64,000 nt of DNA, taken from the NCBI RefSeq assembly GCF_007859865.1, contig NZ_SJPI01000002.1, forward strand, positions 1,012,721-1,076,720, given 5' to 3'. Shown piece by piece: positions 36,858-45,770 of this stretch (position 1 is the stretch's first letter; each line of letters begins with the position of its first letter). The position numbers and the translations under genes are program-made. This DNA is from Rubripirellula amarantea. GTDB lineage: Bacteria; Planctomycetota; Planctomycetia; Pirellulales; Pirellulaceae. The notes beneath the pieces are model-generated. The model did not search any database. It had not been told where the DNA came from and worked only from the letters and a program-made list of their open reading frames with translations.

Positions 36858-37007
36858 ATTGACCATCGAAACTACCAATACGATTAGGATCAAGAGTCAG
36901 TTCTTGCGACGGCTTCGATGACGGAGCCGACCTGCCAATCAGATCGTTGCTGAATTCCGACATCGAGCCAAGATATTCCACCCATCAGATAACTCGAACC
37001 GCGGCGA

Positions 37008-37925
37008 TTACTCGGCTAACGTTGGCGGCAACATGGTGCCGTCTTCGCGAAAGTGCAGGTCAAAGACGAGACAACCAATTTCATTGTTCACTTCATCACG
37101 CTCAAGAAGAATCGAATCGTAAACGATGGGTTGCGGAGTCACCACGTCTCCCTTTTCGCGACTTGCGATGTTCCCCAATCCAGGAAGCTTGGGAGGGTTC
37201 TTGTCCAGTGTTTGAACACTTGGACTCACGTACGACACCGGTGCAATGTCTAGAAAGTAGTTTCGATAGGCTGTGCTTTCGGGGTGACCAGGAAAGATTC
37301 GGTCGCGACAACCATCGGGAGCAGCGACGGCTTCAAAGTTGTCCCAGTCGGTAACGAGCAATTCGCTGCCTAGGTACTCGGCTCCAAAACCGTCGCCAAT
37401 CAGGATGTCCGTGCCGGGACCTCCAATGAAACGGACTTGGTCGACACCTTCGCTAACAAGAACGTCAAAACCATCGGCACCATAGAGTACAAAATTGACG
37501 CGATCAAACAGGTTGAGCGAGGGACCGTCCGGATCATTGAACACCGAAATGAAATCATCGCCCCCGCCACCGGATACGAACACCTTGAGAAGAAGCGATG
37601 GACTGGAATCCATTGAATCGGGAGCGTCGTCGTGTTCCGATGGCAGGTCGTTCTCGCGAATGCGTCCGACGTACTTGTCGTTTACGTGAAATCGAATGGA
37701 GTTGCGGTCGATCTCGATCAAAATTTTGTCGTCGTCGGGAGTACCGACGAGAGCGATCATGCCGTTGCCCCAATCGTCGACAAGTTCGATGTCATCAACG
37801 TCCTCTGTTTGCGGGGGCAAGACGTCAGAGAGCGATTGGAAGTCCTGTGCTTGAAGGGGGATGGTTACCGCAAACAGGAAACCGAGAGTAAGCAGTCGAG
37901 CAGGGGATAGTTTAAGAGTGGACAT
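37008..37925 (-). CDS. Secreted acidic protein with hemolysin-type-like region
   Basis: This 305-residue protein has a signal peptide (MSTLKLSPARLLTLGFLFAVTIPLQA), an acidic body, and glycine/aspartate-rich segments reminiscent of calcium-binding RTX-like turns (VSGGGGDDFISVFND, FIGGPGTDILIGDGFGAEYLGSE). The middle part resembles the DKILIEID-type repeats found in planctomycete surface proteins. There is no catalytic motif. Secretion and Ca2+ binding are plausible inferences only. A 631-bp gap lies upstream. Confidence 0.65.
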   Translation of the reverse strand: MSTLKLSPARLLTLGFLFAVTIPLQAQDFQSLSDVLPPQTEDVDDIELVDDWGNGMIALVGTPDDDKILIEIDRNSIRFHVNDKYVGRIRENDLPSEHDDAPDSMDSSPSLLLKVFVSGGGGDDFISVFNDPDGPSLNLFDRVNFVLYGADGFDVLVSEGVDQVRFIGGPGTDILIGDGFGAEYLGSELLVTDWDNFEAVAAPDGCRDRIFPGHPESTAYRNYFLDIAPVSYVSPSVQTLDKNPPKLPGLGNIASREKGDVVTPQPIVYDSILLERDEVNNEIGCLVFDLHFREDGTMLPPTLAE

Positions 37926-38556
37926 GGGAAGCTCCTTTTTCGATTGGCCCTTAGGCGAAACTTGTGTGACTCTTTAGCAAGCGTGATGCTGATGGCGTTG
38001 TTACACGCATTCGAGAAATATTTCTTCGTAACTGCGAGTTCCGTAGATCGCCCGGTCAATGGACGGCGACTGCCCGGTAAAGCCTGTCAAAAAGCAGGCT
38101 CAATACGACCTGTATTTACACTTTCGAGCGTCTCGCGACATAGTGAACACCTCAGGCGTCATACCAACGGATACGGTGGTCGGGGACGAATGGTCACTGC
38201 CGCTTGGATCATGATGCGAACTGGTTCAATCCATTGATCAAGAACATGCGTTTTCTAAACCACGTCGGTACTAAGCGGGCCAAGCAATCAGTTGAATTCC
38301 CTTTCGGTACGAACGACGATGATCAACGTTTCCTCAGTGGTATGCAAAACGCTCAGCACCTTGTTCATCTACAATGTGCTGATGACAACCTGACCATTGA
38401 GCTTTCGAATCGGTCGAATTGCAAGGCAATAGACGTGTCGCAAACACGCTGGAATGGTTTCTTCTGTCTTACCCACACCAACGCATTCGCTGGTTATGAT
38501 CGGCGGAAAGAGTCGCGACATCGACTTCGTCAGCAAGCGTCATTTCGCTCCCTACC
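37926..38556. other. Intergenic region, no convincing gene
   Basis: About 630 bp between divergent genes for the acidic secreted protein and the esterase. A frame at 38204-38560 (118 codons) is open, but its product shows no family feature, no signal peptide and no ribosome-binding site, and it overlaps the esterase start. No repeat or RNA recognised. Confidence 0.4.
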
Positions 38557-39663
38557 ATGAGATCCTTTATGTCCACATTGAGCTTTCGCTCCGTGACTTG
38601 CCTCCGATCCGTTGTCTTGTTATCGGCGTGCCATGCCTTGATTCTCAACCCGTTGACTGCCGATGAGCCCCAGCGTGCTTTAGGAAAGTCAAACGCAACT
38701 GAAGGCACCAACGATGGTTTACCCAATGCCAACCAAACGAATTTCGGCAGCGAGTTATCCGAAAACGGACTAGCCCCTATCTATCGCAGTCCGACCTACA
38801 AAGTGAAGGTGACCAAAGGTGAGCCGTACGCGCAAGGCATGATTTACCATCCGACCGACCCATCGCGATCATATCCTCGCAACCTAACGCTCGATATCTA
38901 CGAACCCCAAGACAATCACAATCAGAAGCGGCCCGTGGTGGTGCTGATTCATGGAGGTGGTTTCTGGACCGGCGATTCATTGATGGGGTCGATGGTCAAT
39001 GGAGCTCAATACTTTGCTCAACGAGGCTGGGTTTGCTTTTCCATCAATTATCGTTTGCAGGGAGATCGTGGCATCGCTCCCGATGCATGGCCCGCCAACA
39101 AGCCGACATACTCCGCAACCCGAGATGCGAAGGCTGCAATCCGTTGGGTTCGAGCAAACGCTCAACAATACCGAATCCATCCTGACTACCTCGTCGCCTA
39201 CGGGGGATCGGCGGGAGCCTACATCTCGGTCGCTCTGGGATCCTCGGACGAAGAAGATTTCCGAGACGAACTCATGAACAACGATCGCGAACGACCGCTT
39301 TTAGAAAACAGCCATCGCGATCAGTCGTCGCGAGCTCAAGTCGTCATTAGCCACTGGGGATCGGGATTACTGCTCGATCTACTGAACCGCTATGATGGAC
39401 GCAGTCGTTTTGACGCCGAAGACGCCCCTTTGCTGATGATTCACGGGACCGATGACGTCAGAGTGCCCTACAGCAATGCACTCGACATCCAGAAACGATA
39501 TCAAGCCAAAGTCGAACTATATACTCTGGAAGGATTAGGCCACTCGGCTTGGGGAGCCAAGCACGATGGAACGGCAATCGTCCACAAGGCTCACAATTTC
39601 ATGCTGCGAGAATTGAACGTTCAACCCGCCGACGCAAGCAGCGTGAAACGCAAGTCGAACTAA
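38557..39663 (+). CDS. Secreted alpha/beta-hydrolase, BD-FAE/carboxylesterase type
   Basis: This 368-residue protein has an N-terminal export signal (RSVVLLSACHALILNPLTA) and an alpha/beta-hydrolase fold. Visible are the oxyanion HGGGF motif (VVVLIHGGGFWTGDS), the nucleophile elbow YGGSAGAYIS (Ser catalytic), the acid in LMIHGTDDVRVPYSNA, and the catalytic His in GLGHSAW. It is close to feruloyl- or acetyl-esterase-type enzymes and so may deacylate plant or algal polysaccharides. The start may be 38557 or the ATG four codons later. It is followed by a strong hairpin. Confidence 0.85.
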   Translation: MRSFMSTLSFRSVTCLRSVVLLSACHALILNPLTADEPQRALGKSNATEGTNDGLPNANQTNFGSELSENGLAPIYRSPTYKVKVTKGEPYAQGMIYHPTDPSRSYPRNLTLDIYEPQDNHNQKRPVVVLIHGGGFWTGDSLMGSMVNGAQYFAQRGWVCFSINYRLQGDRGIAPDAWPANKPTYSATRDAKAAIRWVRANAQQYRIHPDYLVAYGGSAGAYISVALGSSDEEDFRDELMNNDRERPLLENSHRDQSSRAQVVISHWGSGLLLDLLNRYDGRSRFDAEDAPLLMIHGTDDVRVPYSNALDIQKRYQAKVELYTLEGLGHSAWGAKHDGTAIVHKAHNFMLRELNVQPADASSVKRKSN

Positions 39664-39702
39664 TCCATTCCAGATGACACGACTGAGGCTCTCCGTTTCG
39701 TA

Positions 39703-39730
39703 ACGGTGATGCGTCGCATCGCATCACCGT
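39703..39730 (+). terminator. Strong hairpin downstream of the esterase gene
   Basis: ACGGTGATGCG (39703-39713) and CGCATCACCGT (39720-39730) form a perfect 11-bp stem with a 6-nt loop, 40 bp after the stop. No T-tract follows, so it may be a Rho-independent-like pause, a 3-prime stabiliser, or a palindromic repeat copy. Confidence 0.5.
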
Positions 39731-39932
39731 GCCGGCCATTGGCAAGGCTCCGTGATGCGACTCACCCCATTCTTCAATCGCGATGTCGTCGATTAGGTTG
39801 GCTCGTTCGATCGCAACGCGTGATAGACGCGTGTACGATCACATTCAGCAACACGACGTCGGAAAATCGCGTTGTTGTCCCGATATCAGTGCGGCCCAAA
39901 CCAACTTGGAATGCACCAAGTGGATTTTGCCA

Positions 39933-41273
39933 TTAGCCACCGAACGACAGCAAGCGTGTTGGCGTGCCGGTAAGTGGCAGTTTCGCTTGGACTGAAAAGT
40001 CTGACGATGACAACACCCACACACTCTGGTCACCAGGGTTCGTGATCGCGATCCGTCGACCACCGGGCAACAGTACCGCGTCGTGGTGACCGGCATGGCC
40101 GATGATCTGATTTCGCCCGACCGGAACGGTCGCTTGAATCAACAGGTCATGGAAGTCACCGTCACGATTGCGGTCGAGACGAACGATGATCAATGAGTCG
40201 GTCTCGGGATTCTCTACCGATTCGACAAACAAACATGCCACCAAATCAGCCGTCGCGGTTTTCATTGCAATCGGTGTTGCTGCCGACTGACCTTCGGACA
40301 AACTTAGCTTGAGCTCGGTCAACGACGGTTGCGCGTCCGCTGCATTCACAACGCAAAGCTTTGAATGTTCGGACTTGCCCGCCGTAAAAAGAACGTGGGA
40401 ATCGAGGTTTGCGAAAGCGCCGGTGCGAAGGGGCTTTGAATCAGAGTCTTCGCCTAGCGATAGATGCTTCACCTCAACAGTCTCGGAACTTCCAGTCATG
40501 TCGAGGTCGGCATCCACCCAGCACAGCCCATCGGACGGGGCAAAGAAAACTTTCCCGCTATTGGTGGTCGCGCCATGTAGAGTACCGGTCGGGCAATGGA
40601 TCGCGTACTGCTTTCCAGCATTATTGCCTAGTCCGACAACGTCGATTCGCCCCGCGTCCTCATCAGCCCCAGCGATCCAGGTGGCGTAGGCAACTCGATC
40701 GTCAACGACTGCTAATGTAATGTGCCCGTTTCCTCCGGCGTGGAAGCTTGCTGCCTGTTCAGGTGTCTTGGCTTGGCGAATCGAGTCGGACGAAACGATG
40801 GTGAAACCGTTGTGCTTATCGTTGGCCAGAACAATGGACTTGCCGTAACGATACACGTGTGCGGGATTTCCTTGAGCGTCATCGATCATGGTATGGGTCA
40901 CGGACGGAGGCGATTTATATCTCCAGTGCGAGTGATCGCCATGTGGTTCTTCGATCACACCGCTTTCAATTGCCACCCAACCGCTGCCGATCGTTCCACT
41001 GTCCTGGTCGTGAATGCCTAGAACGATCATGCCATCCTGGCCTTGCATTTGAACCAACGATTGCTCGCTAGGATCCAAATCGGGAAATTGGTCGATTTCG
41101 TTGGCGATCAGATGAAAGCCATCGGAGTTCTTCTTAAGATCTCCCCAACGAAGTCTCGCATCGGCATCATCTTGCCAGAATAGTCGAGCCAGCGTCCGGC
41201 CCTGTCCTTGTGCGGTTGAAGAAATTGAAAGAGTTGCCAAACAGGCGACGATCGTGAATAGAGTTTTGTTCAT
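39933..41273 (-). CDS. Secreted protein of unknown function, probable beta-propeller
   Basis: This 446-residue protein has a signal peptide (MNKTLFTIVACLATLSISSTAQG). The body consists of repeated segments of about 45-55 residues, alternating hydrophobic strands with DG/GD turns, for example HITLAVVDDRVAYATWIAGADED, GKVFFAPSDGLCWVDADLD and HDAVLLPGGRRIAITNPGDQSVWVLSS. This layout suggests a beta-propeller. A histidine-rich loop (EEPHGDHSHWRYK) could bind metal. It follows the DUF1559/lipoprotein pair on the same strand with a 30-bp gap, so the three are probably one operon. Confidence 0.72.
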   Translation of the reverse strand: MNKTLFTIVACLATLSISSTAQGQGRTLARLFWQDDADARLRWGDLKKNSDGFHLIANEIDQFPDLDPSEQSLVQMQGQDGMIVLGIHDQDSGTIGSGWVAIESGVIEEPHGDHSHWRYKSPPSVTHTMIDDAQGNPAHVYRYGKSIVLANDKHNGFTIVSSDSIRQAKTPEQAASFHAGGNGHITLAVVDDRVAYATWIAGADEDAGRIDVVGLGNNAGKQYAIHCPTGTLHGATTNSGKVFFAPSDGLCWVDADLDMTGSSETVEVKHLSLGEDSDSKPLRTGAFANLDSHVLFTAGKSEHSKLCVVNAADAQPSLTELKLSLSEGQSAATPIAMKTATADLVACLFVESVENPETDSLIIVRLDRNRDGDFHDLLIQATVPVGRNQIIGHAGHHDAVLLPGGRRIAITNPGDQSVWVLSSSDFSVQAKLPLTGTPTRLLSFGG

Positions 41274-41303
41274 GACTGGTAACTTTGCTTGATGTTTGAG
41301 GGC

Positions 41304-41756
41304 TTAGAGAGGCTGCACCGACTGAGGTGGAAGCTCGATGTTTTGTATGGGATTCAAGTTGAACGACGACAACTCTAAGACGATGCCGGTACGCTCAATT
41401 GCGTTTAGGTCTAAGATCCATCCCCCATCGCTGACCGATTCCAACGTTACGAAGTACTTAGGTGGTTCAGGGGATGGCAATTGAAACTGACTCGCATTTC
41501 CGCTGGCATCGGTGATCGCTTGCGTTAGCGGGGGACCGTTGAGTTCGCTATGCAAACGAACCACAACGTCGGCGATGGGTTGCCCTTGATATCGAACCGA
41601 CACTGACGCATTACTGGTTGAAGTCCCGGTTTCAGGCGAACCGCAACCGCTGAAGATGCAAAGCAGCAACAGAGCCGGCGACAGAGCCAACGACCGAGCA
41701 CGCGTATTGACCGCTGCCGTTCTGCCGATCATCGGGTAGCTGGAATGACCGATCAT
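41304..41756 (-). CDS. Lipoprotein with carboxypeptidase-regulatory-like domain
   Basis: This 150-residue protein has a lipobox (LLLLCIFSGCGSPETG) and a small beta-sandwich domain opening SVSVRYQGQPIADVVVRLHS, the pattern of transthyretin-like/carboxypeptidase regulatory domains. Small lipoproteins of this kind regularly follow DUF1559 genes in planctomycetes. Its ATG overlaps the TGA of the DUF1559 gene by 4 bp (ATGA at 41753-41756), which fixes the start and implies translational coupling. The role is unknown; it may be a surface partner of the pseudopilin-like protein. Confidence 0.78.
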   Translation of the reverse strand: MIGHSSYPMIGRTAAVNTRARSLALSPALLLLCIFSGCGSPETGTSTSNASVSVRYQGQPIADVVVRLHSELNGPPLTQAITDASGNASQFQLPSPEPPKYFVTLESVSDGGWILDLNAIERTGIVLELSSFNLNPIQNIELPPQSVQPL

Positions 41757-42799
41757 GGTAGTGCTACTACCTCGCGACCATCGCGTGAAAACAATGCGTG
41801 ATAAAGATCGCGATCAATCGAATCAGTCAAGAAATGGACGCTGCCATCGAGCATCGCATGATGGCTGCCGCCGGTGTGATAGGATCGCGACGAGTAGAAC
41901 CCGCGGCCGTGGATGCCGATGTCCGGTATGCGTGAATTCGGTGTCATGTAGCCATTGATCACCGTGGCGTAGGGGACTCCGCGAATCCACGACGCACCTC
42001 GGTCACCAGAGTACGACGAAATTCGTGCGGGAAAGACTGCGTCAAGATCAGGGTTAAGGATCAGCGACCCGCCGTCCAAGAAACCAGGGTTGGGTGCAAC
42101 ATTCCCCGACGTGCCGCTCCAGTTCGCAATGCGGCGATGGGGTCCTGATGGTGTTGGTTCCATCATGCCGCTGGTTTGATCACCCAACACGGTTTCTGCC
42201 AACAAAACCGTGTTGCTAGTCCCGTCCAAACAATCGCGAAAGCGGGCCCATGAATCGGTCCAAACCATGCCGTCGGTCCGATAGCGGTCGTCGTAATTAG
42301 TATCGGTGCCACTGCCGTAGCTAAACATATAGCTAAGGCCGCCCGACGTGCCGGTTTCACCATCAGAAAACGAGGTCGAGAAATTCGGATCACCAATATC
42401 GCTAGGGCATAGGAAGGTGGGCACGACGGTTTGCACAGCATCGCGCAGGTCTGGGTTAAAGCGAGCCATCCAGGCTGGACCTAGCAAGAGTGGAGTGTCG
42501 AACTCGATAAGATCGCTTAAGCCCGCTTGCTCGATGTACGGCAGGATTCGTGCTTGGACCGAATAGCTGCTTGAGCCCGTCATCGCGGGGATCTTCTTAA
42601 ACGTGCTTTCGTAGTTATGCGTGGCCAACGCCACCTGCTTCAGATTGTTGCCGCAGGACATACGCCGTGCGGCCTCGCGAGCGGATTGCACGGCCGGCAA
42701 TAAGAGTCCGACAAGAACGCCAATGATGGCGATCACGACCAGCAGTTCTATGAGTGTGAATCCAAACGAGTGCTTGGGAGGTTTCGTAGTGGGAGACAT
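41753..42799 (-). CDS. DUF1559 protein with prepilin-type N-terminus
   Basis: This protein of about 348 residues starts with a type IV prepilin-like leader (FGFTLIELLVVIAIIGVLVGLLLPAVQSAREAARR) and continues into the DUF1559 domain (CGNNLKQVALATHNYESTFKKIPA, and near the end YHTGGSHHAMLDGSVHFL). These proteins are expanded in planctomycetes and are probably assembled or anchored as pseudopilins; their role is unknown. I start at 42799, seven codons before the cleavage motif. The open frame continues to 43015, but that sequence is not prepilin-like. It is first in a three-gene operon with a lipoprotein and a propeller-like protein. Confidence 0.88.
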   Translation of the reverse strand: MSPTTKPPKHSFGFTLIELLVVIAIIGVLVGLLLPAVQSAREAARRMSCGNNLKQVALATHNYESTFKKIPAMTGSSSYSVQARILPYIEQAGLSDLIEFDTPLLLGPAWMARFNPDLRDAVQTVVPTFLCPSDIGDPNFSTSFSDGETGTSGGLSYMFSYGSGTDTNYDDRYRTDGMVWTDSWARFRDCLDGTSNTVLLAETVLGDQTSGMMEPTPSGPHRRIANWSGTSGNVAPNPGFLDGGSLILNPDLDAVFPARISSYSGDRGASWIRGVPYATVINGYMTPNSRIPDIGIHGRGFYSSRSYHTGGSHHAMLDGSVHFLTDSIDRDLYHALFSRDGREVVALP

Positions 42800-43071
42800 G
42801 TTTCGACTTAAAATGGAAGGGTGGTTGCGCAAAGAGAGAAGAGCCCCGCGCACGAAACACGAGTTGATCAACACGGCTTTGGTCGGACCGAGTGTCGGAC
42901 AACCGCGCACACTTGCGCGGGGCAAAGGATGCAGACACTGACAATCACCACGCAGCGAAACCGACAAAGCGCACGCGTAACCAGACGACTCGGCAAAAGC
43001 CATAAAGACTTTCACTTCGAGCGCATCAGGCAGCGACTCTGGTGTTCTGCTGCAGGAAATGCATCAGCGAT

Positions 43072-43527
43072 CTAGGACATCATCGCCGGCGGTCCGCGAG
43101 ATGGCGGCAACAAAAGAAGGCTCGAAACTTCATCCAAACACATGGGCAGGACGAAACTCTCGCAAGCAGGTGCAGAGATAAGCAACGTTGAATACGCGTC
43201 GACGAAACCACACGGCGACGCGAGCGATTGACAGATCGGGCAGGAGTCCGAATCGTGCGGTTCGCCTTCCTGCGGCGTATCGCATGGGGATGCGTCACCA
43301 CACTCGGCTGACTCGGTCTTCTTTGAGTCGTGATGGTGCGATGTGTCGCAATGGTGCGAGTGGCAACTGCACGCGTAGGAACCAACGATCCCTGAGCTAC
43401 TTAACGATCCACTTGAATCGTCGCAGCAAGTGTCACAGGTGGCCACGTGCAACCATGCCGGTGCATGTCCGAAGACAATCACACAGCAAAGAATGCTCGA
43501 TAGGATGGGCCGAACCAGCGAAGTCAT
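43072..43527 (-). CDS. Cys/His-rich secreted protein, paralogue A
   Basis: This protein of about 151 residues has a signal peptide (MTSLVRPILSSILCCVIVFGHAPAWLHVATC) and a region packed with Cys and His (CDTCCDDSSG, YACSCHSHHCDTSHHHDSKK, CGDASPCDTPQ), then the motif HDSDSCPICQSL and a hydrophobic tail ending PPSRGPPAMMS. A divergently transcribed relative at 43842 shares WLHV/WVHV, CCD, CxCHSH, HDSDSCxxCQ and the RGPP end. I infer binding of a soft metal (Cu, Zn or similar) in the envelope. The frame is open to 43584, but the signal peptide supports 43527. Confidence 0.7.
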   Translation of the reverse strand: MTSLVRPILSSILCCVIVFGHAPAWLHVATCDTCCDDSSGSLSSSGIVGSYACSCHSHHCDTSHHHDSKKTESAECGDASPCDTPQEGEPHDSDSCPICQSLASPCGFVDAYSTLLISAPACESFVLPMCLDEVSSLLLLPPSRGPPAMMS

Positions 43528-43841
43528 CAGGGGACGTTCGTTAAGAGAGAATGAAACAGTCACGTTGCAAAATGGTCCGACCAAAGATCATTGCTGCTCA
43601 TTACGATGACCAGCGGCTTAGGGTTCGTCAAGTCAGTTTGAAAACTTTCTTTCTGGCTTGGGCGTGTAGTGAAGGCAATGAAGACTTATCATTTAGGTTG
43701 TGTGAAGTCGTCGAAAACTTTCAATCACTCGAACGCAATCGCTTGACGGTGCGTAAAGCCCTCATAACAATTCGCTCAATCCTTGGTCGGACCGTTGAGT
43801 GGATTCAGGCGTTCAGCATAACGCCGCCGCAACTCTCTCCT

Positions 43842-44282
43842 ATGCGTGATCACCGACCCGTGCTTTCCCTTCGGCCTCTGACGACTTGCCTTTTGCTGGT
43901 GACCCTGTTGCTCAGCAACGTCGCCGGTTGGGTGCATGTGGGCTGCTGTGACGCGAGTCCCGACAGCTCGGTCGCTAGTGAACAGAGTGAAGCCACGACG
44001 GCTTCTTGCTGCTGTCATTCCCATTGCCATTCGCGGCAACCAACTGACACGACTCCCCCGGGCGAGTCATCCACGACGCCGCAAGACTCGGTACCGCATG
44101 ATTCTGACTCGTGCCATGTCTGCCAGAACCTGTTTGCGTTTCGGCATGCGATTCTGACAACTAGCCCGACGATGGTTTGGGAACCGCTTGCGATTCCTAG
44201 TGAGCGTCCCGAGCTTGATGAAGTTTCTTTCGAGCCGATCTTCCTGAGCGGACTCTCTGGTCGAGGACCGCCGAGCGTTTAA
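43842..44282 (+). CDS. Cys/His-rich secreted protein, paralogue B
   Basis: This protein of about 146 residues has a signal peptide (LRPLTTCLLLVTLLLSNVAGWVHVGCC), a Cys/His cluster (ATTASCCCHSHCHSRQ), the shared motif PHDSDSCHVCQNLFAF and the end SGLSGRGPPSV. It is homologous in layout to paralogue A on the opposite strand 314 bp away. It lies 258 bp upstream of the five-gene operon that ends with a metal-type permease, so metal handling is a reasonable inference. I start at the ATG at 43842; the frame is open back to 43551, but that part has no protein-like features. Confidence 0.7.
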   Translation: MRDHRPVLSLRPLTTCLLLVTLLLSNVAGWVHVGCCDASPDSSVASEQSEATTASCCCHSHCHSRQPTDTTPPGESSTTPQDSVPHDSDSCHVCQNLFAFRHAILTTSPTMVWEPLAIPSERPELDEVSFEPIFLSGLSGRGPPSV

Positions 44283-44308
44283 GGACGCTTGTTGTTCTTC
44301 TGTGGCAT

Positions 44309-44321
44309 AGGCTGCCAGCCT
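44309..44321. repeat. Short palindrome AGGCTGCCAGCCT
   Basis: AGGCT-GCC-AGCCT, extendable to an 8-bp stem if one G:T pair is allowed (CATAGGCT...AGCCTGTG), lies 27 bp after the paralogue B stop codon. It could be a terminator hairpin or a copy of a dispersed palindromic repeat of the kind common in planctomycete genomes. Confidence 0.45.
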
Positions 44322-44540
44322 GTGGTCTCGCGATCCGAGCTGCAGTGGTTCTTGATGGAACATTGATTGTTTTCGTGGCATATTTGGTGAAACGGTGCTG
44401 ACCGTTTTGCTGACGCGGCACCTGACGGCCCACGCCGTTTCGCTAAGTCTGAAATGCTTCGGCTACTGAATCGACTTCCGTTATAGATCTGCTGTCTACG
44501 CCACGACCCCTTAGAATCCTGGTACCGAAGGTCCGCTCCC

Positions 44541-45770
44541 ATGGCCATTGTCCATGCTGCGCCCGACGAGCAAGGTTGGTTGTCGCGTTTGATGACGACT
44601 GATTTCTGCCCGTGGGCAAATCGTTTTGTTTATTGGTTGAAAGAACCCATCGGCTGGTTCGCATTGGCGACTGCCATCAGCATTATGATCGGGTTGTACT
44701 TCAGCCCCATTGGTTGGACGCTCGCGGCGTCACTGACCGCGATCATGGCAATCGGAATGGCTTGGCCGTGGATCGCTGTTCGCGTAACCGTTTGCGGACT
44801 ACAACCGGAAACCGCTGCCGTTCACGAAGATGCTTCGTGCCGAATGGTGTTGAGCGTACACAATCGCATTCCGATGACCGTGTGGGGATTGGCAATCGAA
44901 GGGTACTTGGATTGCGATTCAACAACCGACCTGAGTGAATCAGCGCCCACCGTCGGTCTGGCGTGTGTCCCGCCACTGTGTGTCGCGGACTATGCCGTTG
45001 AAGTCACACCGACGATGCGAGGCCATTATCCGGTCTCGGTTCCGCAAGTCGCGTGTTCGTTTCCGTTCGGAATTTGGACCGCCCGACGACCGGTCCGCGA
45101 AGTTCAATCGCTGACCGTTTGGCCCATCGCGCATCGCATCGCGGGAATGTTACCACTGGTGGGATTAGCCAATGCGGACCAAGGCGATGGCAGTCGTGGC
45201 GGGCAAAGCGGTGACTTCGTCGGGGTTCGGTCGCTACGTCGTGGCGATTCGGCCAAGCATATCAATTGGGTCGCGTCGGCTCGATCGGATTCACTGATCG
45301 TCACCGAACGCGGTGGGCCTCAGTCCGTCACCTTGGAAGTCTTTGTTGACACGCGAAATGATTCTGGTCGCGACGCTTTGGCGCGGCGAATCCGAGCCGC
45401 CGCCAGCGTGCTGTCGTCGCTTCATCAATCGCGAATCGAAACGCGTGTACGCTTGGGCGATCAACTTTTGAAATACAGACCTGATTCCGGTGGTCGACGT
45501 CGGATGCTCGACGCTTTGGCGAGTGTGCCAATGGATGGCGAAGAATGTCGTGACCACGTACCGAACCATGCGCATGCGAGCGTGCGGATCACCGGTGCAC
45601 TCAACGACGACACTTCAAGCGAAAGTGTGGTCGTCACGATCGAGAATCCACGCGGCGGGCGTCGTGCGGGTGGCAACCGACGGCAAATCGTGATTGGGCC
45701 GCGTGAAGATTTGCAAGCAGCGATGGCCGATCTATGGCGGGAGGTACGTGATGTCGCCGCAGCCGCTTGA
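44541..45770 (+). CDS. DUF58 domain protein, membrane-anchored
   Basis: This 409-residue protein has two N-terminal membrane helices (PIGWFALATAISIMIGLYF, LAASLTAIMAIGMAWPWIAV), a beta-rich middle and the DUF58 core (GDFVGVRSLRRGDSAKHINWVASARSDSLIVTE), followed by a von Willebrand-A-like fold. DUF58 proteins pair with MoxR ATPases and transglutaminase-like proteins in chaperone-type complexes whose clients are mostly unknown. It is the first gene of an operon: the transglutaminase-like gene starts 20 bp before its stop, and the MoxR gene follows that. Confidence 0.88.
   Translation: MAIVHAAPDEQGWLSRLMTTDFCPWANRFVYWLKEPIGWFALATAISIMIGLYFSPIGWTLAASLTAIMAIGMAWPWIAVRVTVCGLQPETAAVHEDASCRMVLSVHNRIPMTVWGLAIEGYLDCDSTTDLSESAPTVGLACVPPLCVADYAVEVTPTMRGHYPVSVPQVACSFPFGIWTARRPVREVQSLTVWPIAHRIAGMLPLVGLANADQGDGSRGGQSGDFVGVRSLRRGDSAKHINWVASARSDSLIVTERGGPQSVTLEVFVDTRNDSGRDALARRIRAAASVLSSLHQSRIETRVRLGDQLLKYRPDSGGRRRMLDALASVPMDGEECRDHVPNHAHASVRITGALNDDTSSESVVVTIENPRGGRRAGGNRRQIVIGPREDLQAAMADLWREVRDVAAAA

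Noticed and set aside
38204-38560. 118-codon frame upstream of the esterase
   Set aside because: No family feature, no ribosome-binding site, overlaps the esterase start; left as intergenic.
43551-43841. N-terminal extension of Cys/His-rich paralogue B
   Set aside because: It would bury the signal peptide; residues show no domain and the region must hold the divergent promoters.
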